NCBI RefSeq assembly: GCF_001956985.1
Contig: NZ_CP019082.1
Location: forward strand, 7,378,001-7,442,000
Length of the DNA stretch: 64,000 nt
Source of the DNA: Paludisphaera borealis
Lineage (GTDB): Bacteria; Planctomycetota; Planctomycetia; Isosphaerales; Isosphaeraceae
Direction: 5' to 3'
The translations under genes and the position numbers were made by a program. The notes under the pieces are model-generated. The model saw only the letters and a list, made by a program, of their open reading frames with translations, ran no database searches and was not told the origin of the DNA. Shown in pieces: positions 16,999 through 25,764 of this stretch; the first letter of the stretch is position 1, and each line of letters begins with the position of its first letter.

Positions 16999-17046
16999 CG
17001 CCGTGCGCTCCTTCCGATCTTCGTCGAACATCCCATGGCGTTCCGC

Positions 17047-18141
17047 TTACTTGACCTTGCCCGCCATATCGAACATCGGCATGTAGATGGCCAGCATCAG
17101 CCCGGCGATCGAGGCGCCCATGCCCATGATGATCAGCGGTTCGAGCATCTTGGTGACCTTGAGAATCATGCCCTCCATCCGCTCCTTGTAGAACGGGGCG
17201 ATCTGTTCCATCACCACGCCGAGCTGGCCCGACTCCTCGCCGACCTGCACCATGTTCGTCAGCATCGGCAAGAACAGCCCGGTCTCCTGGAGCGCGACGT
17301 GCAGCGGCTTGCCCGACGCCACCCGGGCGCACGTCTGTTTGAGGGCGCCTCGGTAGTACGGGCTGGTGTGAAAGATCCCCTGGATGGTTCTCATGGTCTC
17401 GAGCATCGGCACCCCGCTCTTCAAAAGCAGGGCTAAATTGGAGGCGAACTGGTACATCGCCATCTCGACCATCAGCTCGCCCACCGTGGGGATCACCATC
17501 AAGGCCCCGCCCACGTAGATGCGTCCCGTCTCGGTCTTGAGGAACCGCCTGAACGCCCAGACCGCGGCCACGATCGCCGCGACCGCATAGTGACCGTAGG
17601 CCACGATCCACCCCGAGGCGTCGACGACGAACTGCGTGATCTCGGGAAGCTCGGCGCCCATGTCGTCGAACATCTTGGCGAAGGTCGGCACGACCATCCA
17701 GAGCATGACCGTGACGGCGACCACGGCCACCACGACCAGCACGCACGGGTACATCAGCGAGGCCTTCACCTTGCGACGGGTCTCGCGGGCGTCGCGAATC
17801 TGCTTGTTAAGCTCGACCAGCACCTGGGCCATCTTGCCGGTGACTTCGCCGGTGCGGATGGCCTCGATCCACGCGAAGTCGAAGACGTCCGGAAACGCCG
17901 CCGCCGCCGCGTTGAACGTGCTGCCGGCCGACACCTTGGCGACGATCTGGTCGAGACACCCCTGAAGCTTGACGCTCTCACACTGGGCCGACGCGATCCG
18001 AAGCCCCTGCAAGAGCGGCGTCCCCGAGTTCACCAGCGTGGCGAGCTGGTGGAAGAACATCAGCGTGTCCTCCAGGCTCGCCCTGCGATGCTGCTTCTTC
18101 GAGATTCTGGCGTGCGAGATGACCCATTCCTGGAACTCCAC
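17047..18141 (-). CDS. pilC: PilC/GspF inner-membrane platform protein
   Basis: 364 residues with two T2SSF domains. The first (residues ~25-150) has MFFHQLATLVNSGTPLLQGL. The second (~225-350) has YQFASNLALLLKSGVPMLET followed by MLTNMVQVGEESGQLG. Three membrane helices are visible (around 135-155, 180-200 and 335-355). It anchors the assembly ATPase and pulls pilins out of the membrane. The ATG is preceded by AAGGAGG at 7 nt. It is the first gene of the minus-strand pseudopilin run and is divergent from the major pilin. Confidence 0.93.
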   Translation of the reverse strand: MEFQEWVISHARISKKQHRRASLEDTLMFFHQLATLVNSGTPLLQGLRIASAQCESVKLQGCLDQIVAKVSAGSTFNAAAAAFPDVFDFAWIEAIRTGEVTGKMAQVLVELNKQIRDARETRRKVKASLMYPCVLVVVAVVAVTVMLWMVVPTFAKMFDDMGAELPEITQFVVDASGWIVAYGHYAVAAIVAAVWAFRRFLKTETGRIYVGGALMVIPTVGELMVEMAMYQFASNLALLLKSGVPMLETMRTIQGIFHTSPYYRGALKQTCARVASGKPLHVALQETGLFLPMLTNMVQVGEESGQLGVVMEQIAPFYKERMEGMILKVTKMLEPLIIMGMGASIAGLMLAIYMPMFDMAGKVK

Positions 18142-18514
18142 GGAAGCGCCTCCTTGATGATCGGCGACGGAACTCGGCTCGACGCAAGACCACGCGCAAG
18201 CGAGGACTCCTCATCGATCCAGGAGAATTCTAGGTCACGCCCGACCGGCCGCGAGGCGAGAAAGCGGCGCGAGTCGCGATCCGGCCGCATCGGCGATCAA
18301 CGAGTTCGAAGCGCCGATTTGACGACCCCCGTTTCTAACCTAGTGTTCTCTCATCTCCGGCAAGGCGTGACCGGAGCATCGAACTTCCAAGAGAGCAAGA
18401 GAGGCAGGGGAAGCCCGGATCGAAACGGGCCTGCTCATCAAGCCTGGCGACCTGTCACCGTCGACGGCTTCGACTTCGGAGGCCGAAACGAACATCACCC
18501 AAGGAGATCTCAAA
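18142..18514. other. Divergent intergenic region between pilC and the major pilin
   Basis: About 370 bp without a gene. It holds the pilin promoter candidate and a leader of ~165 nt before the pilin ATG, which is preceded by AAGGAG at 8 nt. No clear promoter for the minus strand was recognised. Confidence 0.5.
18319..18346 (+). promoter_or_regulatory. Candidate promoter of the major pilin gene
   Basis: TTGACG (18319-18324) and TAGTGT (18341-18346) are spaced by 16 nt. The -35 is near consensus and the -10 weaker. It points to the pilin gene. Confidence 0.45.
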
Positions 18515-18949
18515 ATGCAGCGTTCGTTCAGTCGCGTCAAGAATTCCAGAGGGTTCACGCTGGTCGAACTGGCCGTCGTGATCGTGATCATCGGCGTCCT
18601 TGCGGCGTTCGGCGTGCCCCGATTCCTCAAGTCCGTCGAGAAGTCGAAGGGCGCCGAGGCGTTCGCCTACCTGGCGGCCGTCCGCTCGGCGCAGGAGCGG
18701 TTCCAGTCGCAGCAGGGCACCTACGCCAGCAGCGTCTCCGACCTCGACACCCAGTCGGCGCCCCCCAAGTATTTCAGCGTCGGAGCCATCGGCGCCGGGA
18801 CGACCAGCTCGCTCGAGAACTCCTGGAAGCTGACCCTGACGCGCATCGGAGCCTCCGCGGGCTACTCGTCGTACACGGTGGTCTTCACCGACCAGGGCTT
18901 TGATTCGACAAGCACCATCGACAGCAGCATCAGCCCGATCACGCAGTAG
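18515..18949 (+). CDS. Type IV major pilin / GspG-like pseudopilin
   Basis: 144 residues. The leader NSRGFTLVELAVVIVIIGVL is the canonical prepilin signal (Gly-Phe cleavage, Glu at +5). The ~95-residue body has a helical section (AFAYLAAVRSAQERFQSQQG) and Ser/Thr-rich strands, and ends in SPITQ. AAGGAG lies 8 nt before the ATG. Its own promoter and a terminator after the gene suggest it is expressed separately and strongly, as expected of a major pilin. It needs the prepilin peptidase that is not complete in this window. Confidence 0.88.
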   Translation: MQRSFSRVKNSRGFTLVELAVVIVIIGVLAAFGVPRFLKSVEKSKGAEAFAYLAAVRSAQERFQSQQGTYASSVSDLDTQSAPPKYFSVGAIGAGTTSSLENSWKLTLTRIGASAGYSSYTVVFTDQGFDSTSTIDSSISPITQ

Positions 18950-19092
18950 TCAGGTCCCGTTGCGTGAGGGGGCACGACCGACGGCCTGGCGCCCGGGGAC
19001 GGCCCAGATCACCTCATCCTGAATTGTTGATGCGACACGACCAGACCTGCTATTCCGATCGACGTCGACTTTGCGATCCGGGTGGGTGGAAG

Positions 19093-19136
19093 GCGGGCGG
19101 CCGGAATGGGATCCGACCGCCCGCTTCGTATTTTTC
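19093..19136 (+). terminator. Terminator after the major pilin gene
   Basis: GCGGGCGGCC (19093-19102) and GACCGCCCGC (19115-19124) form a stem with one mismatch, followed by TTCGTATTTTTC. It would reduce read-through from the pilin into the pilM-N gene. Confidence 0.65.
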
Positions 19137-19171
19137 TCGAATCGACTCGAACCCGAGGGACGCGTCTGAGC

Positions 19172-20680
19172 ATGAAACCTTGGAACCTGACGCGCATCCG
19201 CCCCGCGATCGGCGTCGTCATCGACGACCGCCGGATCGCAATGAGCGTCGTCGCCTCGACGCCCAGGCGACGGCGCGAGATCGCCCAGGACGTCCGGGAA
19301 TGCCAGGGGGAGGCCCTCGACGTCGTCCTCAAGCGGATGCTCGCCCCCTGGGTCGACGGGGAGGACGGCAAACCAAGGCGCCGCAAGATCTGGGTTCAGG
19401 TCGGCATTCCCGAAAACCAGGTCTTCCAGGCGAGCGTGCCGATGTCGGTCGCGAACCGCAACTTGAGCGCCCAGAGCTTGTTCCTCGAAGCCGTCCAGGC
19501 CACCAACCTCCGGGCCGAGGACCATGTCTTCGATCTCAAGAAGATCGACGTCGCCAGGCGGTCGCTGTCGATCATCTCGGCGTGCCGTCGCGAGGTCGTG
19601 ACCGGCATGATCGACGCGTTCGGGCAGGCGGGGGCCCAGATCGCCGCGGCCGAACCCGCGCCGACGGCCCTGCTCCGGCTCGCCCTCCAGCAACGCCGGA
19701 CCTCGCGGAGCGTGACGCTTTGCATGCGGTTCTTCCTCGGCCCCAGGCGCGCCCTGGCCCTGATGAGCTTCGGCTCCTACCCGTTGTTCTGGCAGGTGTT
19801 CGACCTGCCGGCGGGAGGCGAGGAGGAGGCCGTCCGATCCGCGTATTCGACCTTGTGGCTGTTGTGGAGGCGGCACGGGGTCAAGGTCGCCATCGGCGCG
19901 GTCCACCTTCACGGCCGGCCCGACCTCGCCCTCTCGGCTCAGCGCGAGGCGTTCCAGAAGCAGGCCGGCGCCGAGGTGATCCGCTCGCCCGGCCCTGACT
20001 ACGACCTGGTTTCCATCGCGCGCGGGATCGCGATGGCCGACCCGCTGCTCGAGGACGTCGAACTCGACCTGGCCCGACGCTTCCGGCCGGCCGTGCCGAT
20101 CCGCGAGATCTTCCCATGGACCGAGGCGTGCCTCCAAGGGGTCTTGATCGCGGGCGTCTCGCTGTTCCTCTACGCCGCCGCCGCCGACGTCCAGACGAGC
20201 TTCCGCCACGCCAAGACCCAGAGCGCGGCGTTCCTGTGGATGGGCGACGACCAGCAGGCGAAGCTCGACGCCGAGATGAAGGGGCTCGAAGAGCAGATCA
20301 CCTTCGCGAGCGGATTCTCCAAGTCGAGGATCGCCTGGACGAGCCAGCTACGGACCATCGCCGCCGACACCCCGGACGGCACCACGATCAGCATGCTCGC
20401 CGGCGACGCCGACGTCGAAATCCACGGCGTGGCGACCAAGAGCAAGGAGAAGAAGCAACTGGTCGTCCAGTTCAACACCCCATTGCCCGACGACGGCAGC
20501 ATCCCGCCGCACATCGACAAGTTCCTCTCCACGCTTCGCGAGGAGCCGCTCGTCCTGCAACATTTCCCCAACATCAACGTCTCCGGCCTCCAGACCGGGA
20601 CGGCCGGCAAGGTGAAGAAGATCACGTACCGCGTGGACTTCCTGCCCAAGGCCCGCGCCGGGGCCGCCAAAGGCTCGTGA
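19172..20680 (+). CDS. PilM-PilN fusion-like assembly protein
   Basis: 502 residues. The N-terminal ~310 residues have a diverged actin-like PilM/GspL fold (opening GVVIDDRRIAMSVVA, VQVGIPENQVFQASVPM, FGQAGAQIAAAEPAPTALLR). A single membrane helix follows at about 322-340 (GVLIAGVSLFLYAAAADV), and then a PilN/GspL periplasmic-type domain with a coiled coil (AKLDAEMKGLEEQI) and strands (TISMLAGDADVEIHGVA). In most pili PilM and PilN are separate; here one chain carries both, as GspL does. The ATG at 19172 has only a weak GAGGG upstream. It would link the PilB ATPase to PilO and PilP. Confidence 0.78.
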   Translation: MKPWNLTRIRPAIGVVIDDRRIAMSVVASTPRRRREIAQDVRECQGEALDVVLKRMLAPWVDGEDGKPRRRKIWVQVGIPENQVFQASVPMSVANRNLSAQSLFLEAVQATNLRAEDHVFDLKKIDVARRSLSIISACRREVVTGMIDAFGQAGAQIAAAEPAPTALLRLALQQRRTSRSVTLCMRFFLGPRRALALMSFGSYPLFWQVFDLPAGGEEEAVRSAYSTLWLLWRRHGVKVAIGAVHLHGRPDLALSAQREAFQKQAGAEVIRSPGPDYDLVSIARGIAMADPLLEDVELDLARRFRPAVPIREIFPWTEACLQGVLIAGVSLFLYAAAADVQTSFRHAKTQSAAFLWMGDDQQAKLDAEMKGLEEQITFASGFSKSRIAWTSQLRTIAADTPDGTTISMLAGDADVEIHGVATKSKEKKQLVVQFNTPLPDDGSIPPHIDKFLSTLREEPLVLQHFPNINVSGLQTGTAGKVKKITYRVDFLPKARAGAAKGS

Positions 20681-20752
20681 CCCGACGCATCGACGGCCGA
20701 GTCCACGCGACTCACGCCAAACGCAAAACATTGAAAGACGTGGATCACCTCC

Positions 20753-21337
20753 GTGGCAACGAAACGATCGGCCTCGACGCTCGAACACCTGGTGCTGGCG
20801 CAGGTTCGCGACCCGCTCAGGCTGCGATTCGTCCTCGCCGCCGGCATCCTCGCCGCCTGGCACCTGAGCTTTTACGGCCCGATCCACGATCAGGTCGCGA
20901 CGACCCTGCACCTGGCCGCCAGGGAGCGAACCCGCGCGGCCACCGCCGCTCGGATCGAAATCCTCCGCGAGACGCTCGACCCATTCAAGAAACGCATCCC
21001 CGAGCACTCCGACCCGAACGAGCTGATCCATTACGTGATGGCCCACTGCCGGCAGTCGCCGGTCAAGATCCTCGACCTCAAGCCCTCCAAGACCCTGGAG
21101 CTCGGCCCGTTCAACGGCATCGGCCTGCGAATCTCCCTCGAAACGACCTTCATCGACCTCTACCAGTTCCTGGCCTGGGTCGAGAACGATCGGCGCCTGC
21201 TCCGCGTCGAATCGCTCAAGATCCTCCCCAAAGACGGTTCCAACGTGCTCCACGTCGAGATCGAACTGCTCAGCCTCGTGGAGAAGGAAAAGCCGAAGAC
21301 CGCCAAGCCGGCGGCCGGGGCCGGCCCTCGCGCCTAG
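20753..21337 (+). CDS. PilO/GspM-like alignment protein
   Basis: 194 residues starting with GTG. A membrane helix near residues 24-45 (LRFVLAAGILAAWHLSFYG) is followed by a short coiled coil (ARERTRAATAARIEILRETL) and an alpha/beta domain of the PilO type (GIGLRISLETTFIDLYQFLAWVEN, VESLKILPKDG). The C-terminus is a disordered Lys/Pro/Ala tail. It would form the periplasmic alignment subcomplex with PilN and PilP. The gene lies 72 bp after the pilM-N gene and 52 bp before the pilP-like gene, all in one operon. Confidence 0.78.
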   Translation: MATKRSASTLEHLVLAQVRDPLRLRFVLAAGILAAWHLSFYGPIHDQVATTLHLAARERTRAATAARIEILRETLDPFKKRIPEHSDPNELIHYVMAHCRQSPVKILDLKPSKTLELGPFNGIGLRISLETTFIDLYQFLAWVENDRRLLRVESLKILPKDGSNVLHVEIELLSLVEKEKPKTAKPAAGAGPRA

Positions 21338-21389
21338 GGGTCGTCCACGAACGGCCCCGCGACGCTTCAACTTCCAGGGGAAACATGCG

Positions 21390-22151
21390 ATGAACCCCAT
21401 GCGCCTGCTCCGGTTCGCCCCGACGCTCGTGATCCTCGGCGTGCTGATCTACTGCGCCCAGGCGATCGACGAGACCCTGGCCTCAAGGCCGCGGGTGCCC
21501 AAGGTCGAAACCCTCGCGTCCGTCCTCGCCAGGCTGGGCCTCGACGCCATCGGCGCGGGCGAGGCCGCCGGCCTCGACGCCATCGGCGCGGGCGAGGCCG
21601 CCGGCCTCGACGCCGAAACCGACGCCCTTGCGGTACGCCGACTCCGCGATCCGTTCAACCTGGAAGCGAAGTCTGCCGAGTCCCCGAACGGGCCGGACGG
21701 TCCGAAGACCGCGCGCGGGGATCGTCACGCCGAGTTCGTCGATCAGGCGGTCCTGAACGCCACGTTCATCCAGAATAAGACCCGTCTCGCCGTCATCAAC
21801 GGCAAGCTCTACAAGCAAGGGCAAGCCGTCGCCGGAACCGGCCAGGGAGGGGCGTCGGCCCTGGTCGTCCATACGGTCAAGCCCGACGAGGTCGTGCTCA
21901 CGAGCGACCGCGGGAGCTACGCGCTCACGTACTCCGACCGGCTGACGAACGCGAAGGCGGCCGGCGGCCGGCGCGGCGGGTCGCCCCGGCGAGGCCCGGC
22001 GGTCAGCGCGAGTCCAGTCGACGTCTCGGACCCTCAGCTCGCCTTGATCCGAGCGATCCTGGGCGCGCAGTTCGGCGCGGTCGGCTCGTCGCTGACCAAC
22101 GCCCTCGGCCTTCCGCAAGCCGCCCCCGGTCGGGTCGTCGCCCGGCCCTGA
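21390..22151 (+). CDS. PilP/GspC-like protein with an internal tandem duplication
   Basis: 253 residues. One N-terminal membrane helix (residues ~6-26), a linker with an exact 11-residue duplication (unit GLDAIGAGEAA), then a small beta domain of the PilP/GspC homology-region kind: the motif RDPFNL, FVDQAVLNATFIQNKTRLAV, LYKQGQAV and DEVVLTSDRGSYALTY. Such domains contact the secretin N0 domain and connect the inner and outer membrane parts. The tail is Arg/Gly-rich. Its place between pilO and pilB supports the assignment. Confidence 0.75.
   Translation: MNPMRLLRFAPTLVILGVLIYCAQAIDETLASRPRVPKVETLASVLARLGLDAIGAGEAAGLDAIGAGEAAGLDAETDALAVRRLRDPFNLEAKSAESPNGPDGPKTARGDRHAEFVDQAVLNATFIQNKTRLAVINGKLYKQGQAVAGTGQGGASALVVHTVKPDEVVLTSDRGSYALTYSDRLTNAKAAGGRRGGSPRRGPAVSASPVDVSDPQLALIRAILGAQFGAVGSSLTNALGLPQAAPGRVVARP
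21537..21614 (+). repeat. 33-bp perfect tandem repeat in the pilP-like gene
   Basis: Two identical 33-bp copies (21537-21569 and 21570-21602) plus a 12-bp third start. They stay in frame and encode GLDAIGAGEAA twice. Complete identity at synonymous positions points to a recent duplication. Confidence 0.92.
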
Positions 22152-22187
22152 TCCAATCGGCACCCTCGCCCGCAGCAAGGTCGACCC

Positions 22188-23924
22188 ATGAGCGCTCCGT
22201 TCGAGCTGACCCATTCGCAGCCCCTGATCCTGGAGCTTCTGGCCCGTCGCGGGCGGTTCGACTCCAAGCAGATCGAAGAGCTTGAGGAGTTACTTGTGAA
22301 GGCCAGCCCTGGCTCGCTCCCCGAGGCCGTCCTGATCAGGGCCGGCCGCGTCTCCGACGCCGAGGTCGCGCGGATCTACGCCGACGATCTGCTCATCCCC
22401 CTGGCGCCGCCGGTGGACGACCGCTCCGAGGCCGTCAAGAGACTCGCCGGCCTCCTCCCCGAGAACCTCTGCACCAGCAAGCTGATCTGCCCCACGGCGA
22501 TCCGCGACGACGTCCTCGACGTCGCCTTCGTCTCTCCCGAGATGATGGGCGTGGTCCACGAGCTTCAGATCATGACCGGCCTGCGGATCAAGCCGCAGAT
22601 CGCGCCGCTCTCGCAGGTCGAGTCCCTGCTCGACGCGCTCTATCGCAACAATCAGCACAGCCAGGAGATCAGCCGCGAGACCGAGGGGTTCCACGACGCG
22701 TCCCACGCCGAGGCGGAGGTCGACGAGAACATCCTCCTGCTCGACACGCCGCCGGCCAACGACGAGAACGGCCGGATCGTCCGCATGGTCAACCAGATCC
22801 TCGAACAGGCGCTCCGCAACCGCGCCAGCGACATCCACCTGGAACCGTTCGAGGACGGCTGCAAGTTCCGGCTGCGGATCGACGGCGTGCTGCACGAGCT
22901 GCCGTCGCCGTCGAAGGCCGTCTTCGTGATGATCCTCTCCCGCCTCAAGGTGCTGGCGAAGATGGACATCGCCGAGAAGCGCATCCCCCAGGACGGCGCC
23001 ATCGCGGTCAAGAACGTCGACAAGCGGGTCGACCTTCGCGTCAACACGGTCCCGACCGTTCACGGCGAGAAGATGGTCATGCGAATCCTCGACAAGGAGG
23101 CGATCCCGCTGAACCTGACGGACCTCGGCCTCGACGAGCGGCAGGCGACCGACTTGATCGAGGCGATCCGCGCGCCCCACGGCCTGGCGATGGTCACCGG
23201 CCCCACCGGGAGCGGCAAGTCGACGACCCTTTACGCCTGCCTCAACATGCTCAACGAGCCGAAGCACAACATCTGCACCGTCGAGGACCCGGTCGAATAC
23301 AAGTTCAAGGGGATGAACCAGGTCCAGGTCAAATCGCAGGTCGGCCTCACATTTTCATCGGCCCTCCGCGCGTTCCTCCGCCAGGACCCAGACATCATCA
23401 TGGTCGGCGAGGTCCGCGACCAAGAGACCGCCGAGATCTGCCTGCGGGCCGCGCTCACCGGCCACTTCGTGCTCTCGACCATCCACACCAACGACGCCCT
23501 CTCGGCCGTGACCCGGCTCCAGGACATGGGGATCGAGCCCTTCCTGCTCTCGTGCACGCTCCGGGTCCTCGAAGCCCAGCGGCTGGTGCGCCTGCTCTGC
23601 CCCAAGTGCAAGGAGCCGTTCGAGGTCGGCGCCGAGCTGGCCGAGCGCCACAACCTGATCCAGGGCGAGGTCCTTTACCGCCCCAAGGGCTGCATCCACT
23701 GCCGACGGCTCGGCTACAAGGGACGCGTCGGCGTCTTCGAGGTGATCCGGATCACCCCCAGGCTGATGCAATTGATCCAGAATCGCACCCCCCTCGATCA
23801 ATTGCGGAAGGCCGCCCGCGAGGAAGGCATGAAGATGCTCTACGACACCGCGCTCGACAAGGTCCGCCAGGGTCTCACCAGCCTGGAAGCCGCGCTCTCC
23901 GTCACCATGGCCGAGGAAGCATAA
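22188..23924 (+). CDS. pilB: PilB/GspE assembly ATPase
   Basis: 578 residues. The N-terminal ~150 residues form a MshEN/GspE-N type domain. The ATPase core has Walker A GPTGSGKST at ~338-346, the Asp box, Walker B in DPDIIMVGEVRDQETAE, and the His box STIHTNDALSAVTRLQDMG. Two pairs of cysteines (CPKC and CIHC, around 470-505) give the zinc site typical of the GspE/PilB clade rather than PilT. It powers polymerisation of the pseudopilus or pilus from the cytoplasm. No PilT retraction ATPase is present in the window. Last gene of the plus-strand pilus operon; the next gene is convergent with an 8 bp gap. Confidence 0.95.
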   Translation: MSAPFELTHSQPLILELLARRGRFDSKQIEELEELLVKASPGSLPEAVLIRAGRVSDAEVARIYADDLLIPLAPPVDDRSEAVKRLAGLLPENLCTSKLICPTAIRDDVLDVAFVSPEMMGVVHELQIMTGLRIKPQIAPLSQVESLLDALYRNNQHSQEISRETEGFHDASHAEAEVDENILLLDTPPANDENGRIVRMVNQILEQALRNRASDIHLEPFEDGCKFRLRIDGVLHELPSPSKAVFVMILSRLKVLAKMDIAEKRIPQDGAIAVKNVDKRVDLRVNTVPTVHGEKMVMRILDKEAIPLNLTDLGLDERQATDLIEAIRAPHGLAMVTGPTGSGKSTTLYACLNMLNEPKHNICTVEDPVEYKFKGMNQVQVKSQVGLTFSSALRAFLRQDPDIIMVGEVRDQETAEICLRAALTGHFVLSTIHTNDALSAVTRLQDMGIEPFLLSCTLRVLEAQRLVRLLCPKCKEPFEVGAELAERHNLIQGEVLYRPKGCIHCRRLGYKGRVGVFEVIRITPRLMQLIQNRTPLDQLRKAAREEGMKMLYDTALDKVRQGLTSLEAALSVTMAEEA

Positions 23925-23931
23925 GCCCGAG

Positions 23932-24339
23932 TCATCCCAGCAATCGGCGGACGATGTCGGGAAGCTCGGCCGAGAACTTGCTGCGGGGCATGACCTCGCG
24001 GCAGCCGGCGGCCTTCGCGGCGGCCAGCGCCTGGGGGTCGACGTGCGACCCGAAGGCGATGAACGGCGTCTCCGGACCGGCCGTCCGCTGGAGCGCGACC
24101 AGGCTCTCGGGGGCGGCCAGCGGCCCCGCCGCCAGGTCGACGAACACGGCCTTGGGCCGATGCTCCGTGATCAAGGCCGAGGCCCGCTCGACGTCGCCGA
24201 CGGCCACGACCCGGAAGCCCAGCTCGCGCGCCGTGCCGGTGATCTTGACCGTGAACAGAAGGTCGCGGCTCAGGAGCACGCCCGCGACGGGCGTTTCGGC
24301 GGCGGCCGGCGACGGGCTTGCGGAGGACGTCAGTTCCAT
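23932..24339 (-). CDS. Receiver-like (pseudo-receiver) single-domain protein
   Basis: About 135 residues (ATG at 24339; an ATG at 24390 is also possible). The order of strands and helices follows a CheY-like receiver: GVLLSRDLLFTVKITGTARE, then KAVFVDLAAG, TPFIAFGSHV and an AGCREVMPRSKF end. The phospho-acceptor Asp may be in VFVDL, but the acidic pair that normally binds Mg2+ at the N-terminus is missing (LSRD). The Thr/Lys switch residues are replaced or shifted, so it may work without phosphorylation. It is convergent with pilB. A role in pilus control is possible but is only inferred from location. Confidence 0.65.
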   Translation of the reverse strand: MELTSSASPSPAAAETPVAGVLLSRDLLFTVKITGTARELGFRVVAVGDVERASALITEHRPKAVFVDLAAGPLAAPESLVALQRTAGPETPFIAFGSHVDPQALAAAKAAGCREVMPRSKFSAELPDIVRRLLG

Positions 24340-24415
24340 GATGGATCGCAACTTCGGTGAAGGTTCGAGGGCGCCGGGAAGGTGTCGCACGCGATCGTTT
24401 CAGTCCAGGTCGACG

Positions 24416-25132
24416 TCAACCGAGGTGGTCGTCGGGGAACGTTTCCTTGATCCAGGCGGGGGTGAGGGTCGCCAGGCCGTCGATGACGGCGTCGGCCCCC
24501 GACTGGCGAAGCTGGTGCGCCTGGTAGGTCTGGGTGATGCCCACGGCCCACATGCCCGCCCCCTTGGCCGAGACGATCCCCGCCAGACTGTCTTCGAGGA
24601 CCAGACAGTTGCGAGCTTCGAGAACCGGGCCCTTCGGCCCGCTCGCGGCCAGGTGCTCGCGAAGGGCGTCCAGGCTCTGGAGGTAGCCGGCGGGGTCGGG
24701 CTTGCACTTGTGGGCGTCCTCGGCGGCGATGATCGCCGAGACCCGGTCGCGCACGCCCAGGCGATTCAGAACGTAGACGATCTCCGATCGCAGCGCGCCG
24801 GAGCAGATGGCCACGGGAAACGCGTCGGCCATGGCTTTGAGGGTCTCGGCCGCGTGCGGGAAGAACCGCAAGCCCTGCTCGGCGACCTCGGCGTACCGCG
24901 CCCCCTTCCGAGCGATCAGGCCGGCGATGTAGGCCGGGTCGGTCGTCCGGCCGGCGTCGTGCAGCACGTGCTCGAAGCAGCCGGCGTCGTCGTAGCCGAG
25001 ATAGCGCTCGTGATAGTCGCGATCGGTGAGAGTCACGCCCTCCTGCTCCAGCACCTCGCGGAACAGGTCGAAATGCACCGACTCATCGTCGACGAGCACG
25101 CCGTTGAAGTCGAAAATCACAGCGGAAATCAT
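24416..25132 (-). CDS. HAD-family phosphatase, beta-phosphoglucomutase-like
   Basis: 238 residues. Motif I FDFNGVLVDDE (nucleophile Asp, with Asn in place of the usual second-Asp context), a cap domain of helices, motif II ICSGAL, motif III Lys in KCKPDPAGY and motif IV LVLEDSLAGIVSAKGAG. This pattern matches subfamily IA HAD phosphatases and phosphoglucomutases. The second Asp of DxD is Asn in D-F-N, which in the IA family favours phosphatase activity over mutase activity only weakly; substrate unknown. It stands between the receiver-like gene and glnB on the same strand. Confidence 0.85.
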   Translation of the reverse strand: MISAVIFDFNGVLVDDESVHFDLFREVLEQEGVTLTDRDYHERYLGYDDAGCFEHVLHDAGRTTDPAYIAGLIARKGARYAEVAEQGLRFFPHAAETLKAMADAFPVAICSGALRSEIVYVLNRLGVRDRVSAIIAAEDAHKCKPDPAGYLQSLDALREHLAASGPKGPVLEARNCLVLEDSLAGIVSAKGAGMWAVGITQTYQAHQLRQSGADAVIDGLATLTPAWIKETFPDDHLG

Positions 25133-25262
25133 GATGATGCGTCACCCGTGGCGAGAAGATGCGTAAGCTCAATTGGGATGTCTTCGACTCGACTCGGCTC
25201 GATACGGGCACCTTCGGGCTCGAACGACGAGCCGCGAGCGAGTTTCAGGCCGGGCGGGGGGC

Positions 25263-25610
25263 TCAGATGGCCTCCGGCCCGCGTTCGCCGGTGCGAATCC
25301 GGATGCAGTCGTCGAGCGGAAGAATGAAGATCTTGCCGTCGCCGATCTTGCCGTCCGGCCCGCTCCGCCCCGCTTCGAGGATGGCGCTGACGGTCGGCTC
25401 GACGAAGTCCTCGTTGACGGCGATCTGAAGCTCGATCTTGCGGAGCAGGTTCACCGTGACCTCATGGCCCCGATAAACCTCCGTATAGCCCTTCTGCCTG
25501 CCGAAGCCCTGCACGTCCATCACGGTGAGGCGGAAGACCTCGACCTTCGACAGCGCCTCCTTGACGGCTTCGAGCTTGGTGGGCTGGATGATGGCGATGA
25601 TGAGCTTCAT
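25263..25610 (-). CDS. glnB: P-II nitrogen regulatory protein
   Basis: 115 residues starting at the ATG at 25610; the frame extends upstream, but the family starts at MKLI-x-AIIQPTKLEAVKEAL. The T-loop GFGRQKGYTEVYRG keeps the Tyr that is uridylylated in many bacteria. The C-loop has KIGDGKIFILPLDD and RIRTGERG, the ATP/ADP and 2-oxoglutarate binding signatures. P-II senses 2-oxoglutarate and energy status and controls ammonium uptake and glutamine synthetase. No amtB or glnA lies in the window, so its partners must be elsewhere. Confidence 0.95.
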   Translation of the reverse strand: MKLIIAIIQPTKLEAVKEALSKVEVFRLTVMDVQGFGRQKGYTEVYRGHEVTVNLLRKIELQIAVNEDFVEPTVSAILEAGRSGPDGKIGDGKIFILPLDDCIRIRTGERGPEAI

Positions 25611-25764
25611 GGATTCGGTCTCGAAGCGGGCCCCGACCGAGGACGCCGGCAGGCCCATTCCATCCCATCATCCCGATTTCCCCGAGCCGCCGCAATCGAA
25701 GTCGGCCGCGCCCGCGCGGAAACCACGCGACGGACGAGGCCCGACGCCCCGGCCGTCCTGATCG

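Noticed and set aside
19082-19171. Upstream extension of the PilM-N frame
   Set aside because: The 90 bases before 19172 overlap the terminator of the pilin gene and encode no conserved sequence.
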